Source of the DNA: DATLZB01 sp035574175
GTDB lineage: Bacteria > Pseudomonadota > Alphaproteobacteria > Rhizobiales > Hyphomicrobiaceae
Assembly (NCBI GenBank): GCA_035574175.1
Contig: DATLZB010000012.1
Location: 30,199 to 94,198 of the forward strand
Direction of reading: 5' to 3'
DNA length: 64,000 nt
Shown here: positions 16,849 to 25,627 of the stretch, in pieces
How the letters are laid out: the number at the start of each line of letters is the position of its first letter
How positions within the stretch are numbered: position 1 is the stretch's first letter
The notes under the pieces: model-generated
Databases searched by the model: none
What the model saw: only the letters and a program-made list of their open reading frames with translations
What the model was told of the DNA's origin: nothing
Program-made: the position numbers and the translations under genes

Positions 16849-17374
16849 ATCGATGCGCCTCGCCGCGCGGCCGTCTCCGAGGCACTCATACCACGTAAGG
16901 GGCGCCCGAACCCGAACCGCAGCTCATTTGGGTTTACGTTCGAGGACGGGTTGGTCGAGGAAAGTGCAGCGATGTCGCCTGCTCCCCGTCCTGTCCCCCA
17001 AAATTCCAGAGCCAACGGCAGCTTACTCCCGGCAACCGGTCCACGGCAACGGCGTCGGTGGGAAAAGGCCAATCCTTCCAATCGGGCGGTTTGGTCGGCT
17101 CTGTTGGTTTCTCATCACCCGCGCCACTGCCCCCTAACACGGCCGGCGGCAGATGCACGCCGTCGCCACATGTTTATTGACCATGAATATTCATGGTGTG
17201 TGCATTTGGCCGTGCCCGCCCTCTCCGATCGGCCCCCCGCTCGGCTCTCGCGGCCCGGCGCGACCTTGACAAGGGTTGCTGCCTCGGCGCGTATGCTCGA
17301 CCAAGCGCACGCGGGATAGGCGAGGCGATGCCGTTCGTGCTCATACGAGCTACTTCGGGCCGACGGGTGCACAG
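16849..17374. other. Divergent intergenic region between gmhA and a glycosyltransferase
   Basis: 526 bases with no convincing gene. It contains a perfect 18-bp palindrome at 17180-17197 in an AT-rich patch, and a TTGACA at 17266-17271 followed 20 bases later by TATGCT. That spacing is too long for a confident sigma70 promoter. Confidence 0.5.
17180..17197. promoter_or_regulatory. Perfect 18-bp palindrome, possible operator
   Basis: ACCATGAATATTCATGGT reads the same on both strands. It lies between divergent genes, 332 bases from the gmhA start and 178 bases from the glycosyltransferase start, in a local AT-rich patch of otherwise GC-rich DNA. The form fits a dimeric regulator site; no regulator gene lies nearby. 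Confidence 0.4.
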
Positions 17375-18577
17375 ATGATCTGGCCCGCCCAGTCAGAGCA
17401 GCAGGAGGCGCCGGCGCGCATCCTGATGCCGACCATGCGGGCCATCTCGCGCGAGGCCTTCCAGGCCGGCTTCTACGAGGCTCAGGACGTTCTGGCCGAA
17501 GTAGATCGTGTCGATCTCTTGGAACTGCAGGCGGGGCGTGCCTTTCCTGTCCGGGACCGCTGGCAGCGCAGACTCCTCCATCGCCACATGGCCCCTGGCC
17601 TGGCCTATGCCAATCCCGGCCTGAAGAAGGTGCGCCTCTCCCACGACTACGATCTGTTCATCGCGACCTGCAACAACGCCTGGGACCTCATGTACGTGAA
17701 TGCCATTGAGGGATGGCAGGAGCGGTGCAGAGTCAGCGTCTGCTGGTTGGATGAGCTCTGGATCACGGACATCCCGCAGCGGCGCGACCTGCTGCGCACG
17801 CTGCGGCGATTCGATCACGTCTTTCTCAATACGCTGGCCACGGCTGGACCGTTGTCGGACTTCCTCGGCCGGCCGTGCCATCCGTTGCCCACGGCCACCG
17901 ATGCGCTCACGTTCAGCCCGCTTCCGAGCCCGCCCCAACGCGTGATCGACGTCTACAGCATCGGGCGAAGATGGGACGGCGTTCACCAGGCCTTGCTGCG
18001 GGCCGCTTCGGAGAGCGGCTTGTTCTACATCCACGATTCGTTTCGGGCCATGGCCAAGATGGAGCCCATCGATTTCAAGCAGCACCGCCGTCTTTACGCG
18101 AACATGGCCAAGCGCAGCAGGTATTTCATCGTATCGCCCGCCAAGATGAATCAACCGCAGGAGACCCGCGGTCAGGTCGAGATCGGATACCGCTATTTCG
18201 AGGGCGCGGCCGCCGGCGCCGTGCTGGTCGGACAGGCGCCCGATTGCGAGCCGTTCCGGCGGTTGTTTCCCTGGCCCGACGCCGTGATCGAGGTCCGTCC
18301 CGACGGGTCGGACGTCATCGACGTGCTCGCAGACTTGGATGCCGACCCCGAGCGGCTTGCCGCCATCAGCCGCAGAAATGCCGCCGAGTCGCTGCTGCGG
18401 CACGATTGGATTCATCGATGGCAAACGATTTTTAACCACGCCGGCATCGCGCTCTCGCCTGCAATGACGGCACGCGCCAAGCGCTTGCAGGCCCTGGCCG
18501 GTGCCGCTCTCACCGGCTCCGCAACGGAAGTTGAAAGCGACCAGCGGACGGACCACAGGAGCGCCCGCCAGCGATGA
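17375..18577 (+). CDS. CgeB-like glycosyltransferase family 1 protein
   Basis: A 400-residue protein that looks like a divergent GT-B glycosyltransferase of the CgeB/Glyco_trans_1_2 kind. Supporting marks are VIDVYSIGRRWDGVHQAL at the start of the second domain and the C-terminal block QVEIGYRYFEGAAAGAVLVGQ, where donor-binding glutamates normally sit. The N-terminal domain is weakly conserved. I prefer the ATG at 17375 over upstream non-ATG starts, although no strong Shine-Dalgarno is visible. The flippase gene follows closely, so both are probably one transcript. Donor and acceptor are unknown. Confidence 0.72.
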   Translation: MIWPAQSEQQEAPARILMPTMRAISREAFQAGFYEAQDVLAEVDRVDLLELQAGRAFPVRDRWQRRLLHRHMAPGLAYANPGLKKVRLSHDYDLFIATCNNAWDLMYVNAIEGWQERCRVSVCWLDELWITDIPQRRDLLRTLRRFDHVFLNTLATAGPLSDFLGRPCHPLPTATDALTFSPLPSPPQRVIDVYSIGRRWDGVHQALLRAASESGLFYIHDSFRAMAKMEPIDFKQHRRLYANMAKRSRYFIVSPAKMNQPQETRGQVEIGYRYFEGAAAGAVLVGQAPDCEPFRRLFPWPDAVIEVRPDGSDVIDVLADLDADPERLAAISRRNAAESLLRHDWIHRWQTIFNHAGIALSPAMTARAKRLQALAGAALTGSATEVESDQRTDHRSARQR

Positions 18578-18599
18578 CAGGAAACGCGAAGGCTCCCGC

Positions 18600-20111
18600 T
18601 TGAAGCCCCCCATTCACGAGTACTTCGGGGAGAACAAGCCCCGGCCCGACCTCGGCCGCGAGTCGGTGCGCAGCGGCGTGGTATTTTTCGCCGCGCGCAT
18701 CCTGAACATGTTTGTCCAGGTGGGCACCACCATACTGCTGGCGCGCCTGCTCAGCCCCCGCGACTACGGGCTCGTCGCCATGGTGTTCGCGCTCGTCGGC
18801 TTTGCGCCCCATCTCATCGACCTCGGTACCACCGATGCGACCGTGCAGCGCAAGCAGATCACGCAGGTCGGGATCAGCGGGCTCTTCTGGTTGAAGGTCG
18901 CAATCGCCGCAACCTTGACGCTGCTCCTTGCCGGCAGCGGCGGATTCATAGCGGACTTTTACGGCGAACCCGAACTGACGCAGATCGCCGTCGTCGCCTC
19001 GCTCATGTTCATCGTCTCGGCCCTGTCGGCGCAGCACTTTGCGCTGATGCGACGCGCCATGCAGTTCCGCCGGATGGCGGTGATCGAGATTGCCTCGAAC
19101 GTGATCAGCAGCCTCGCCGCCATTGTTATGGCACTGGCGGGCTGGGGCTACTGGGCGCTGGTGGCCAAGCCCGTGCTGGCGTCGCTCGTGGGCACTCTCG
19201 GCGCGTGGATCAGTTGCCCCTGGCTTCCCTCTCGGCCGCGCTACACGCGTGAAGCGCGGGAGCTCGTCACCTTCGGCGTGGGGGTGACGGGCTTCACGGT
19301 CACCGACTACGCGGCGCAATCGGCCGATCGGATCGCGCTCGGATATCTCTATGGAGCCGGGCAGCTCGGATACTTCCAGAACGCACTGCTCCTCTACAAC
19401 AACCTGCTCAGCCTGTTCGGGCAGCTGCACGACGTGGCCGTCGCCAGCCTGAGCAAGCTCAGAAACGATCTGGACGAGCTCAAGCGATCATGGGCCGCCG
19501 CGCTTTCCTCGCTGACGTTCTTCACCATGCTGGCCTTCGCCGGTCTGGCCGTTACCGGGCAGGACGTCATCGTAATGCTGCTCGGCGAAAAATGGGAGCC
19601 CACGGGGCCCTTGCTCTGCATCTTCGCGGTGCGGGGAATAGTCCACGTCGTCGAGCGCACCTTGGGTTGGCTCCACGTTGCGGCCGGACGTTCCGATCGC
19701 TGGACACGGTGGGGGCTCTTGAGCGCCGTCGTCCAGCTCGCTGCGGTGTTCGCGGGGCTGCCGTTCGGACCCACCGGCGTGGCGGTGGCGCACACCATCG
19801 CCACGTTCTGCCTGTTCGTGCCGGCTCTGGCTTATGCCGGCCAGCCGCTGGGCATCGGGGCACGGGACGTGGTGCGGGCCGTCGGCCCGCAAACGACGGC
19901 GGCGCTGCTCACCGTCGTGGTCGGCCTGGCGGTTCAGCGCCTGTTCCTCGACGAGGTCTCCCAGCTCGCCAGATTTTTGCTTTCCGTGCCGGTCTGCATC
20001 GCCATCTATCTCGCCGTGGTGGTTGGCATCTTCAAAGTAACGAGACCGATCAGGCTCGCCTTCTCGCTGCTGCGGGACTTCAGTCCAGCCCGTCTGCGGC
20101 GAAGCTCATAG
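18600..20111 (+). CDS. Lipopolysaccharide/oligosaccharide flippase (MOP superfamily, Wzx-like)
   Basis: About 503 residues with 12-14 membrane segments; flips lipid-linked repeat units across the inner membrane. The opening RSGVVFFAARILNMFVQVG with ARLLSPRDYGLVAMV is typical of the WzxC/PST branch, as is the later ALGYLYGAGQLGYFQNA. The start is not certain. An ATG at 18501 is in frame but overlaps the previous gene by 77 bases; I choose the TTG at 18600, which has GAAGG 7 bases before it and lies 22 bases after the previous stop. This is the only flippase I see in the window. Confidence 0.88.
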   Translation: MKPPIHEYFGENKPRPDLGRESVRSGVVFFAARILNMFVQVGTTILLARLLSPRDYGLVAMVFALVGFAPHLIDLGTTDATVQRKQITQVGISGLFWLKVAIAATLTLLLAGSGGFIADFYGEPELTQIAVVASLMFIVSALSAQHFALMRRAMQFRRMAVIEIASNVISSLAAIVMALAGWGYWALVAKPVLASLVGTLGAWISCPWLPSRPRYTREARELVTFGVGVTGFTVTDYAAQSADRIALGYLYGAGQLGYFQNALLLYNNLLSLFGQLHDVAVASLSKLRNDLDELKRSWAAALSSLTFFTMLAFAGLAVTGQDVIVMLLGEKWEPTGPLLCIFAVRGIVHVVERTLGWLHVAAGRSDRWTRWGLLSAVVQLAAVFAGLPFGPTGVAVAHTIATFCLFVPALAYAGQPLGIGARDVVRAVGPQTTAALLTVVVGLAVQRLFLDEVSQLARFLLSVPVCIAIYLAVVVGIFKVTRPIRLAFSLLRDFSPARLRRSS

Positions 20112-20156
20112 AGAGATGCAGATTCCTGGGTGCGGCGGCAACGATCTGCCTGCGGA

Positions 20157-21962
20157 TCACTCTTCCCAATCGCTGCGGCCGGTCGCCTTCATTCTCGCTG
20201 CAAGGCCGGTTGCTGCCGCGAGCAGGCGGGGGTGCCTCGACAGGAGCTTGTCGCGAACCTCCGAGAGGGAGCGACGCGCGGCGACGCCGACCGTATGTCC
20301 GAGGCCGTCACGCCTGACCACCGGGTGGCCCGTCGGCACTGGCGCAGCAACGATCCGTATGTCGAAGGCCTGGCCCGGCGCCAGATCTCGTGTGAAGGTG
20401 ATGAGGCCATTCTCCACAGAGAACGGTACGCTCGACCCATCGATCTCGACGCTCGCAACGGCCGACGCATCCGGCTCATGCTTGGAGAAGCTCACGTGGC
20501 TTGGCATCCTGCCAGCATTGGCGAACCTGAACCGTCTCGTGAAAAACCGAACCTCCGCCGAGCCGCCGGGCAAGCTCCGGGTCAAGCAACTCGACATGAG
20601 CTGATCCGCGAGGGGGGGCCAGGTCAGCCTCGAATCGAGCCGGTAGAGATCAGCGACGAACTCCTCCAGCTTTCGGTATCCGTCGCGGAAGTCGTCCTGA
20701 TGCTGAACCAGCAGCACCGGCCGGCCGATGAACATGTCATAGGCGAAGTCGACGAGGCGGCGAGGGTAGCGCCGCTGGAACAGCGGAAAGCCGAAAAAGC
20801 GCGTGATCGCTGGACGCAGAAAGTCCGCGATCGTGAGCTGCGCCGCTCCGGCATCGGTCGGAAAGCAGGTTGTGTTGACGGCGGCCAGGTAGCCGCTGTC
20901 GCGAAGGGCGCGCAGCGCCGCGCTCGAGAAGTGCCCCTGCGGAAAGACCATGACCGCATCGAAGGACAGCCCCGTGCGGTGCTGGTGCCGCTCCATGCGG
21001 GCGAGCGCCGTATCGGCCATCCATTGGAGCGCGCCGGGGTCGATCTCGTCGAACTCCATGTTCGTGTGGTCGCAGCCGTGCACGCACAGGGAAAGCTCGG
21101 ACCGGTCCGTGAACATAGGCCGCGCCCGCCGCGGCGATGTGCGCCAGTAGTTCCAGGGTATGAACGCGATCGTCGTCCCATACCTCGCCGAACGCATCGA
21201 TCCGGCAAGCGCTCCGAAATCGAGGAAGCCGTAGCTCCGCTCCAGCAACGGATCGTCGATGATGAGCCGCCCGGTGGGCGCCGCTTTCTGCCAGAACATG
21301 TCCGGGAAGCAGTGTCTGAGAAAGATCAGGAGCGGAATGATCCGGTCGTAATGCTCCTCGATCCCCGCGTTCTGCGAAACGGGCTCCCGGATGGCCGGGA
21401 TGTCGGAAAGCGAAAGCAGGAGAACCTCGCAGGATCCCCTCCGCGTGCTGAGGAATACGGGGCGTTCCCCAGCGAGGAGCACCTCCTGTGTGTCGGTGCC
21501 TCCTCCCGGTTCAAGTCTGAAGCCGGAGACGGTGACGGCGCTTTTCAGCGCAAAGCCCAGTCCTGCAAAGACGCCGCTCAACGCTCGCCCGCCGGCGGGA
21601 AAGCGAAAGTCGCGGACGGCCGCCGGCGGCGCAAGACCGGCGAGAGCCCCGCCGGTGAGCCACGACGGCAGATCGGTACCAGGCCCATCGCGCGTGGCAG
21701 TAAAAACCAGCACGCGTTCCCACCTGGTCGTGATAAGCGTTTCCAGGACTTGCGGCGGCAGCATCTCCGCCAAGAACGCCAAAGTTTGCGCACTGAGCGC
21801 CACGCAGCCGCAGCCGGCAAGCACGTTCGCCAGCTGATCCAGCACCGGCTTGCTGCCAATCGCAACCCGTTGCGTTGTGACACCCATCCATTGCGCGAGC
21901 TCCAGCAAGCGCTCTTCCCCGCGCAGCGATCGCGGGCAGGAGATGAGGGTCAGCCGTTTCAC
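20157..21962 (-). CDS. Large protein with divergent NodB-like polysaccharide deacetylase domain
   Basis: About 601 residues. The middle part looks like a remote polysaccharide deacetylase. LIIDDPLLE (the two Asp near 235) could be motif 1, HGCDHTN (about 293-297) the paired metal histidines, and FPQGHFS (about 338) the third motif. The roughly 200 N-terminal residues resemble nothing I know, and the C-terminal 130 residues look like a beta domain. I choose the GTG at 21962 because it overlaps the upstream methyltransferase stop as GTGA. It ends an overlapping three-gene operon with the acyl-ligase fusion. A probable role is removing or exchanging N-acyl groups on a sugar. Confidence 0.6.
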   Translation of the reverse strand: MKRLTLISCPRSLRGEERLLELAQWMGVTTQRVAIGSKPVLDQLANVLAGCGCVALSAQTLAFLAEMLPPQVLETLITTRWERVLVFTATRDGPGTDLPSWLTGGALAGLAPPAAVRDFRFPAGGRALSGVFAGLGFALKSAVTVSGFRLEPGGGTDTQEVLLAGERPVFLSTRRGSCEVLLLSLSDIPAIREPVSQNAGIEEHYDRIIPLLIFLRHCFPDMFWQKAAPTGRLIIDDPLLERSYGFLDFGALAGSMRSARYGTTIAFIPWNYWRTSPRRARPMFTDRSELSLCVHGCDHTNMEFDEIDPGALQWMADTALARMERHQHRTGLSFDAVMVFPQGHFSSAALRALRDSGYLAAVNTTCFPTDAGAAQLTIADFLRPAITRFFGFPLFQRRYPRRLVDFAYDMFIGRPVLLVQHQDDFRDGYRKLEEFVADLYRLDSRLTWPPLADQLMSSCLTRSLPGGSAEVRFFTRRFRFANAGRMPSHVSFSKHEPDASAVASVEIDGSSVPFSVENGLITFTRDLAPGQAFDIRIVAAPVPTGHPVVRRDGLGHTVGVAARRSLSEVRDKLLSRHPRLLAAATGLAARMKATGRSDWEE

Positions 21963-22912
21963 GACCGTGTCGCCGCAGACTTGCGGGCGACGACGAACAG
22001 ATTGTCGAAGTTCAGCCGCCCGCCGCTTAAGGTCGCGAGCGCGCGCAGCAGATAATAGCTCGTGGTCTTGAGAGCCGTGACCACGACCGATCTCCACCCC
22101 CTCCCGCTGTCGCCGCCGATCGGGTGCAGGTGAATGAACTCCACATTGCGAAACCCGTTGCGCTCCAGCAGCGTACGGATGCTACGCATGGAATAGAAGT
22201 GAGCATGGTCGCTGGCCTGCATGTATTTCCGGTCGGGGGCGATGCCTCGGATCGCCTTCATGACCCGTGCCCGAAAGAGCTGGGTGGCGACGTTGGGCGT
22301 GCGGATGAAGATGGTTCCCTCATCCTTGAGCAGAGCGTGACAGCGCCCGAGCAGCGGATCGGGTTGCGGAATGTGGTCGAGCACGTCCCACAACGTGATG
22401 ATGTCGAAGGAATTGCGCGGCAGGTCGGCGTCCTGCGGCGGGCTGCAGATCACCCGCTCGAGGCCGAGGTGTTCGCGCGCGTGCCGGACGGCCGCTGGCG
22501 AAATCTCGCAACCGTAGGCCTCCCAGTCGGGAAATGCCTGCATCGCCTTGAGGAAGAAGCCGAGCCCGCTGCCCATGTCGAGCAGCCGCCCCGATCGGCC
22601 GGCGATGAAGCGATCGAAGAAGTCGCGGTGCATCCTGGCCCGGGCCTTGCTCCAATAGTAATGCTCGCCGGCTGCCACCTGCTCGCCCCAGTACCCCGCG
22701 AAGTGCGGTTCTGCCCGGTAGGAGGAGAACACGTGCCCGCACGTTTTGCAGCGCAGGATGTCGATGCCGAGCTCGGTGAAGGCGATGCCGTGCTCGTTCC
22801 CGCCGCACATGAGGCAACGACGAGGCTCTGAGCGGGCGCGCTCGCCTCTATCCGTGGTCTGCGAGGTTTCGGATAGCTGCGAGGCGCTTGCCCCCTCAAC
22901 TGTGCCACTCAT
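21959..22912 (-). CDS. Class I SAM-dependent methyltransferase with N-terminal Cys4 ribbon
   Basis: A 317-residue methyltransferase. Four cysteines, C33/C36 and C55/C58, form a zinc-ribbon-like start, followed by the SAM motif RLLDMGSGLGFFLKAM (110-124) and the later DIITLWDVLDHIPQP acidic block. This architecture occurs in many O-antigen and capsule loci, where such enzymes methylate sugar hydroxyls; the substrate here is not known. It overlaps the acyl-ligase fusion upstream (ATGA) and the deacetylase-like gene downstream (GTGA), so all three are translationally coupled. Confidence 0.85.
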   Translation of the reverse strand: MSGTVEGASASQLSETSQTTDRGERARSEPRRCLMCGGNEHGIAFTELGIDILRCKTCGHVFSSYRAEPHFAGYWGEQVAAGEHYYWSKARARMHRDFFDRFIAGRSGRLLDMGSGLGFFLKAMQAFPDWEAYGCEISPAAVRHAREHLGLERVICSPPQDADLPRNSFDIITLWDVLDHIPQPDPLLGRCHALLKDEGTIFIRTPNVATQLFRARVMKAIRGIAPDRKYMQASDHAHFYSMRSIRTLLERNGFRNVEFIHLHPIGGDSGRGWRSVVVTALKTTSYYLLRALATLSGGRLNFDNLFVVARKSAATRS

Positions 22913-25284
22913 GACTGCTCATCCTTGATTGGCGTGAGCCGGCGAAGAAACTGCTCGTAGGACACGCCCCCGCCGAGGGAGGCGCCGCAATGGGCGACCG
23001 GCCGCGCCGGATTGCCCTGCACAAGGGTATGCGGCGGCACCGAGCGGTTGACCACGCTTCCGGCCGCAACGACGGCGCCCTGGCCGATTGTCACGTTTGG
23101 CAGCACGATGACGCCAGGCCCCAGATACACGTCGTCCTCGATCCGCACCGTAGGCCGGTTGAGCATTCGAGCCTCGTCGGTCGCATCTCGAAGATGCCCG
23201 ATGATCACCACGCGCATGCCGATCGTCACATTGCTGCCGATCGACACCAGGCGCGGATAGGCGGTCTCGATCAGCACGGAAAGGCCAATCGACGTGTTGC
23301 GTCCGATCGTGACGCCCCGCATCCGGTGCAGCCACACGCGGGCGGATTTGTAGCCCGGCGCATAAAGGGCGAGGCACTGGAAGAGACGATTTCTGATGCC
23401 GCTGAACAGCGAATCCCTGATCGGCCTGGACGCGGCCGGCTCGCCGGCTGAAGCTTCCCCCCGCTCACGCTCGCCGGGCCGTACAAGCTCGGCCAGGGTT
23501 TCCACCGTGGGCGCTTTGAGAAAACGGTCGATCGGCACCGTCACTTTATAGCGTTTCTCGACTTCGAGAACCATACTGACCATCGAAAGGGAGTCGCCGC
23601 CGAGCGCATGGAAGTCATCGCGCATACCGACTTTTTCGGCTTTCAGGATGCCCCGCCAGATGTCAGCGATCTCTTGCTCGATGGCGCTCTCCGCAGCAAC
23701 GAAGTTAGCATCTCGCTTTGCCGCCAGCACGTCGGCCAGCCTGTCGGCGAGCGTGATGCGCTGCACCTTTCCGGTCGGTCCTTTCGGGATCTCGTCTACG
23801 ATCAGGATTTGCTTCGGCGTCTTGAACTCGGCGAGACGGGCTGCTGCGAACGCTCGGATCTCGCGCTCGCTCGCCTTGGCGCCGGGCTTCAGTACGACGG
23901 CCGCCGCGACGTCCTCGCCGAGAGTCGGATGTGGGACGGGAAAGGTTACCGCCTGCGCCACCGCAGCGTGCTGGGCCAAAACCTCATCGACCTCGCCCGG
24001 GGCGATCTTCTCGCCGCCCCGGTTGATGATCTCCTTGAGGCGACCGGTAAGGAACAGATAGCCGTCGGCATCGAACCGACCCTGATCGCCGGTCCGGAAC
24101 CAACCGTTGGTGAACGCCGCCGCATTCGCGGCGGGGTTGTTCTCGTAGCCGCTTGTGACATTGGGCCCTCGGATAACCACCTCACCGACCTCACCGGGCG
24201 CCAACAGGCGACCGGCCTCATCCATGATGCTAACCTCGGTTCCGGTCGGAAGCCCAACCGAACCCGGCTTTCGCGGCCGGGGAGCGAGCGGATTGCTCGT
24301 CATCTGGTGGGCGGCCTCGGTCATGCTGTAGGCCTCGATGACCTGGGTCCTGAAGGTCTGCTCGAGTTCCTTCATGACCTGCCGAGGCAACGCAGCGGAG
24401 GAGGAGCGGATCAGCCGCAGGGGCCGCCGGGCGATGATGGCACGGTTCGCAGCGGCCTGCGCCAGCACCGCCTGGTGGATAGTCGGGGCGGCCGTATACC
24501 AGCTCGGCTCGAAGGCGTCGAGCCACGCAAAAAAAGCCTCGGGATCGAAACCGGACGCGCACACAACGCTCGAGCCGGCACTGAGCGAGGACAACAGTGC
24601 GCCGACCAGACCATGGATATGGAAGAGCGGCATGACGTTGAGGCAGCGGTCGCTCTGCGTCAGCGCCAGCGTCCTGGCAATGTTGCCGGCCGACCGGCAC
24701 AGGTTCGCATGCGTGAGCGGCACGATTTTTGGTCTCGACGTCGTCCCCGACGTATGCAGCACCAGCGCAATATTCTCGGCGGACGAGAAGGCGGGCTGGC
24801 CCGGTGCCAGAGGACCTCCGTCCGCTTCGAGCCTGAAGATGCCTGCTTCGGCATCAACGGACGCAACGAGTTCGAAGATCGGGATGCGAAGCCGCCGGGC
24901 GACGCGCTTGGCAGGGGAGTCCATGCCTGCCGCCAGGATGACGGCGCGCGTGCCAAGATCGGTGATGTAGAACTCGAACTCTTCTTCTCTGTAGGCCGGA
25001 TTGAGTGGCGCACACGTTGCACCGGCAGCGACGCCGAGAAAAGCGGTGGCCATCTCCGGGCCGTTCGGCAGGACGAGGGCCACCCTGTCGGTGCGGTAAA
25101 GTCCCGCGCCGGCCAGGGCACGGACGGTGTCATCGATCTGCAGCAACAGTCGGCGATAGGGAAGCGGCTTGCGGCGCGGAGCCGCAATGGCAATAGCCTC
25201 GGGACGCCCGCTCGCCACCTCAGTTATGAGGTCGTGGATGCAACTGGCGTCGGTTCGCTCCGCGCTCTCGAACTCGAGTTGCAA
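22909..25284 (-). CDS. Acyl-AMP ligase / acyl carrier protein / left-handed beta-helix acyltransferase fusion
   Basis: A 791-residue protein with three modules. Residues 1 to about 525 are an ANL-superfamily adenylating enzyme: LHTSGTTSRPK (about 176-186), RTGDQGRFDADGYL (about 398) and the lysine loop PTGKVQR (about 500). Residues about 535-600 are a carrier domain with the phosphopantetheine serine in ALGGDSLSM (about 564). The rest is a hexapeptide-repeat acyltransferase with VSIGSNVTIGMRVVIIGH and GNPARPV. One protein could thus activate a carboxylic acid, hold it as thioester and pass it to a sugar. It starts the operon with two coupled genes. The TTG start has GGAGG 6 bases upstream. 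Confidence 0.9.
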   Translation of the reverse strand: MQLEFESAERTDASCIHDLITEVASGRPEAIAIAAPRRKPLPYRRLLLQIDDTVRALAGAGLYRTDRVALVLPNGPEMATAFLGVAAGATCAPLNPAYREEEFEFYITDLGTRAVILAAGMDSPAKRVARRLRIPIFELVASVDAEAGIFRLEADGGPLAPGQPAFSSAENIALVLHTSGTTSRPKIVPLTHANLCRSAGNIARTLALTQSDRCLNVMPLFHIHGLVGALLSSLSAGSSVVCASGFDPEAFFAWLDAFEPSWYTAAPTIHQAVLAQAAANRAIIARRPLRLIRSSSAALPRQVMKELEQTFRTQVIEAYSMTEAAHQMTSNPLAPRPRKPGSVGLPTGTEVSIMDEAGRLLAPGEVGEVVIRGPNVTSGYENNPAANAAAFTNGWFRTGDQGRFDADGYLFLTGRLKEIINRGGEKIAPGEVDEVLAQHAAVAQAVTFPVPHPTLGEDVAAAVVLKPGAKASEREIRAFAAARLAEFKTPKQILIVDEIPKGPTGKVQRITLADRLADVLAAKRDANFVAAESAIEQEIADIWRGILKAEKVGMRDDFHALGGDSLSMVSMVLEVEKRYKVTVPIDRFLKAPTVETLAELVRPGERERGEASAGEPAASRPIRDSLFSGIRNRLFQCLALYAPGYKSARVWLHRMRGVTIGRNTSIGLSVLIETAYPRLVSIGSNVTIGMRVVIIGHLRDATDEARMLNRPTVRIEDDVYLGPGVIVLPNVTIGQGAVVAAGSVVNRSVPPHTLVQGNPARPVAHCGASLGGGVSYEQFLRRLTPIKDEQS

Positions 25285-25627
25285 GTCACCCCTCCGACCT
25301 CATAAGGCGGATCGAGTTTAATGGGTGTGGGCGGGCATTGTCAGGTCGCATCCGCTCGTCTGGTTCACAGCCCATGAGCCCTTGCCGCACAGTCCGCAGG
25401 AACCCTTATCGTTGCCCGGCGAACGTCGTAAACGCCGCCAACCATGGCGCCTCGATCAATCTCGACAGCGTGCGGGACCCACGCTAGTGTTTTCAGGGGG
25501 CACGGGCCGCCCACTTGGCTCAGCCCAAACCTGCGCCTGCGCCAACTCGTCTCGGCCTTTGGAGGGCAGGAACGAAGCTGCCGGCCGACGGCGAGGCTCC
25601 TCTGGCGCTGGACTTACGCCTTAGCTG
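25285..25627. other. Divergent intergenic region
   Basis: 343 bases between the acyl-ligase fusion (minus) and the UDP-sugar dehydrogenase (plus). It should hold the promoters of both. I see no convincing -35/-10 pair, repeat or small gene apart from the GGAGG described separately. Confidence 0.4.
25291..25295 (-). promoter_or_regulatory. Ribosome binding site supporting a TTG start
   Basis: GGAGG on the minus strand, 6 bases before the TTG at 25284. It supports the unusual start codon of the acyl-ligase fusion; no nearby ATG would keep the N-terminal helix. Confidence 0.6.

Noticed and set aside
17266..17297. TTGACA followed by TATGCT as promoter for the CgeB-like gene
   Set aside because: The spacer is 20 bases, too long for a confident sigma70 promoter; mentioned only in the intergenic entry.
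20130..22055. Open frame of 641 codons on the plus strand
   Set aside because: Antisense shadow of the deacetylase-like gene, which has coupled overlaps and recognisable motifs on the minus strand.
23608..25305. Open frame of 565 codons on the plus strand
   Set aside because: Antisense to the acyl-ligase fusion, whose domains are unambiguous.
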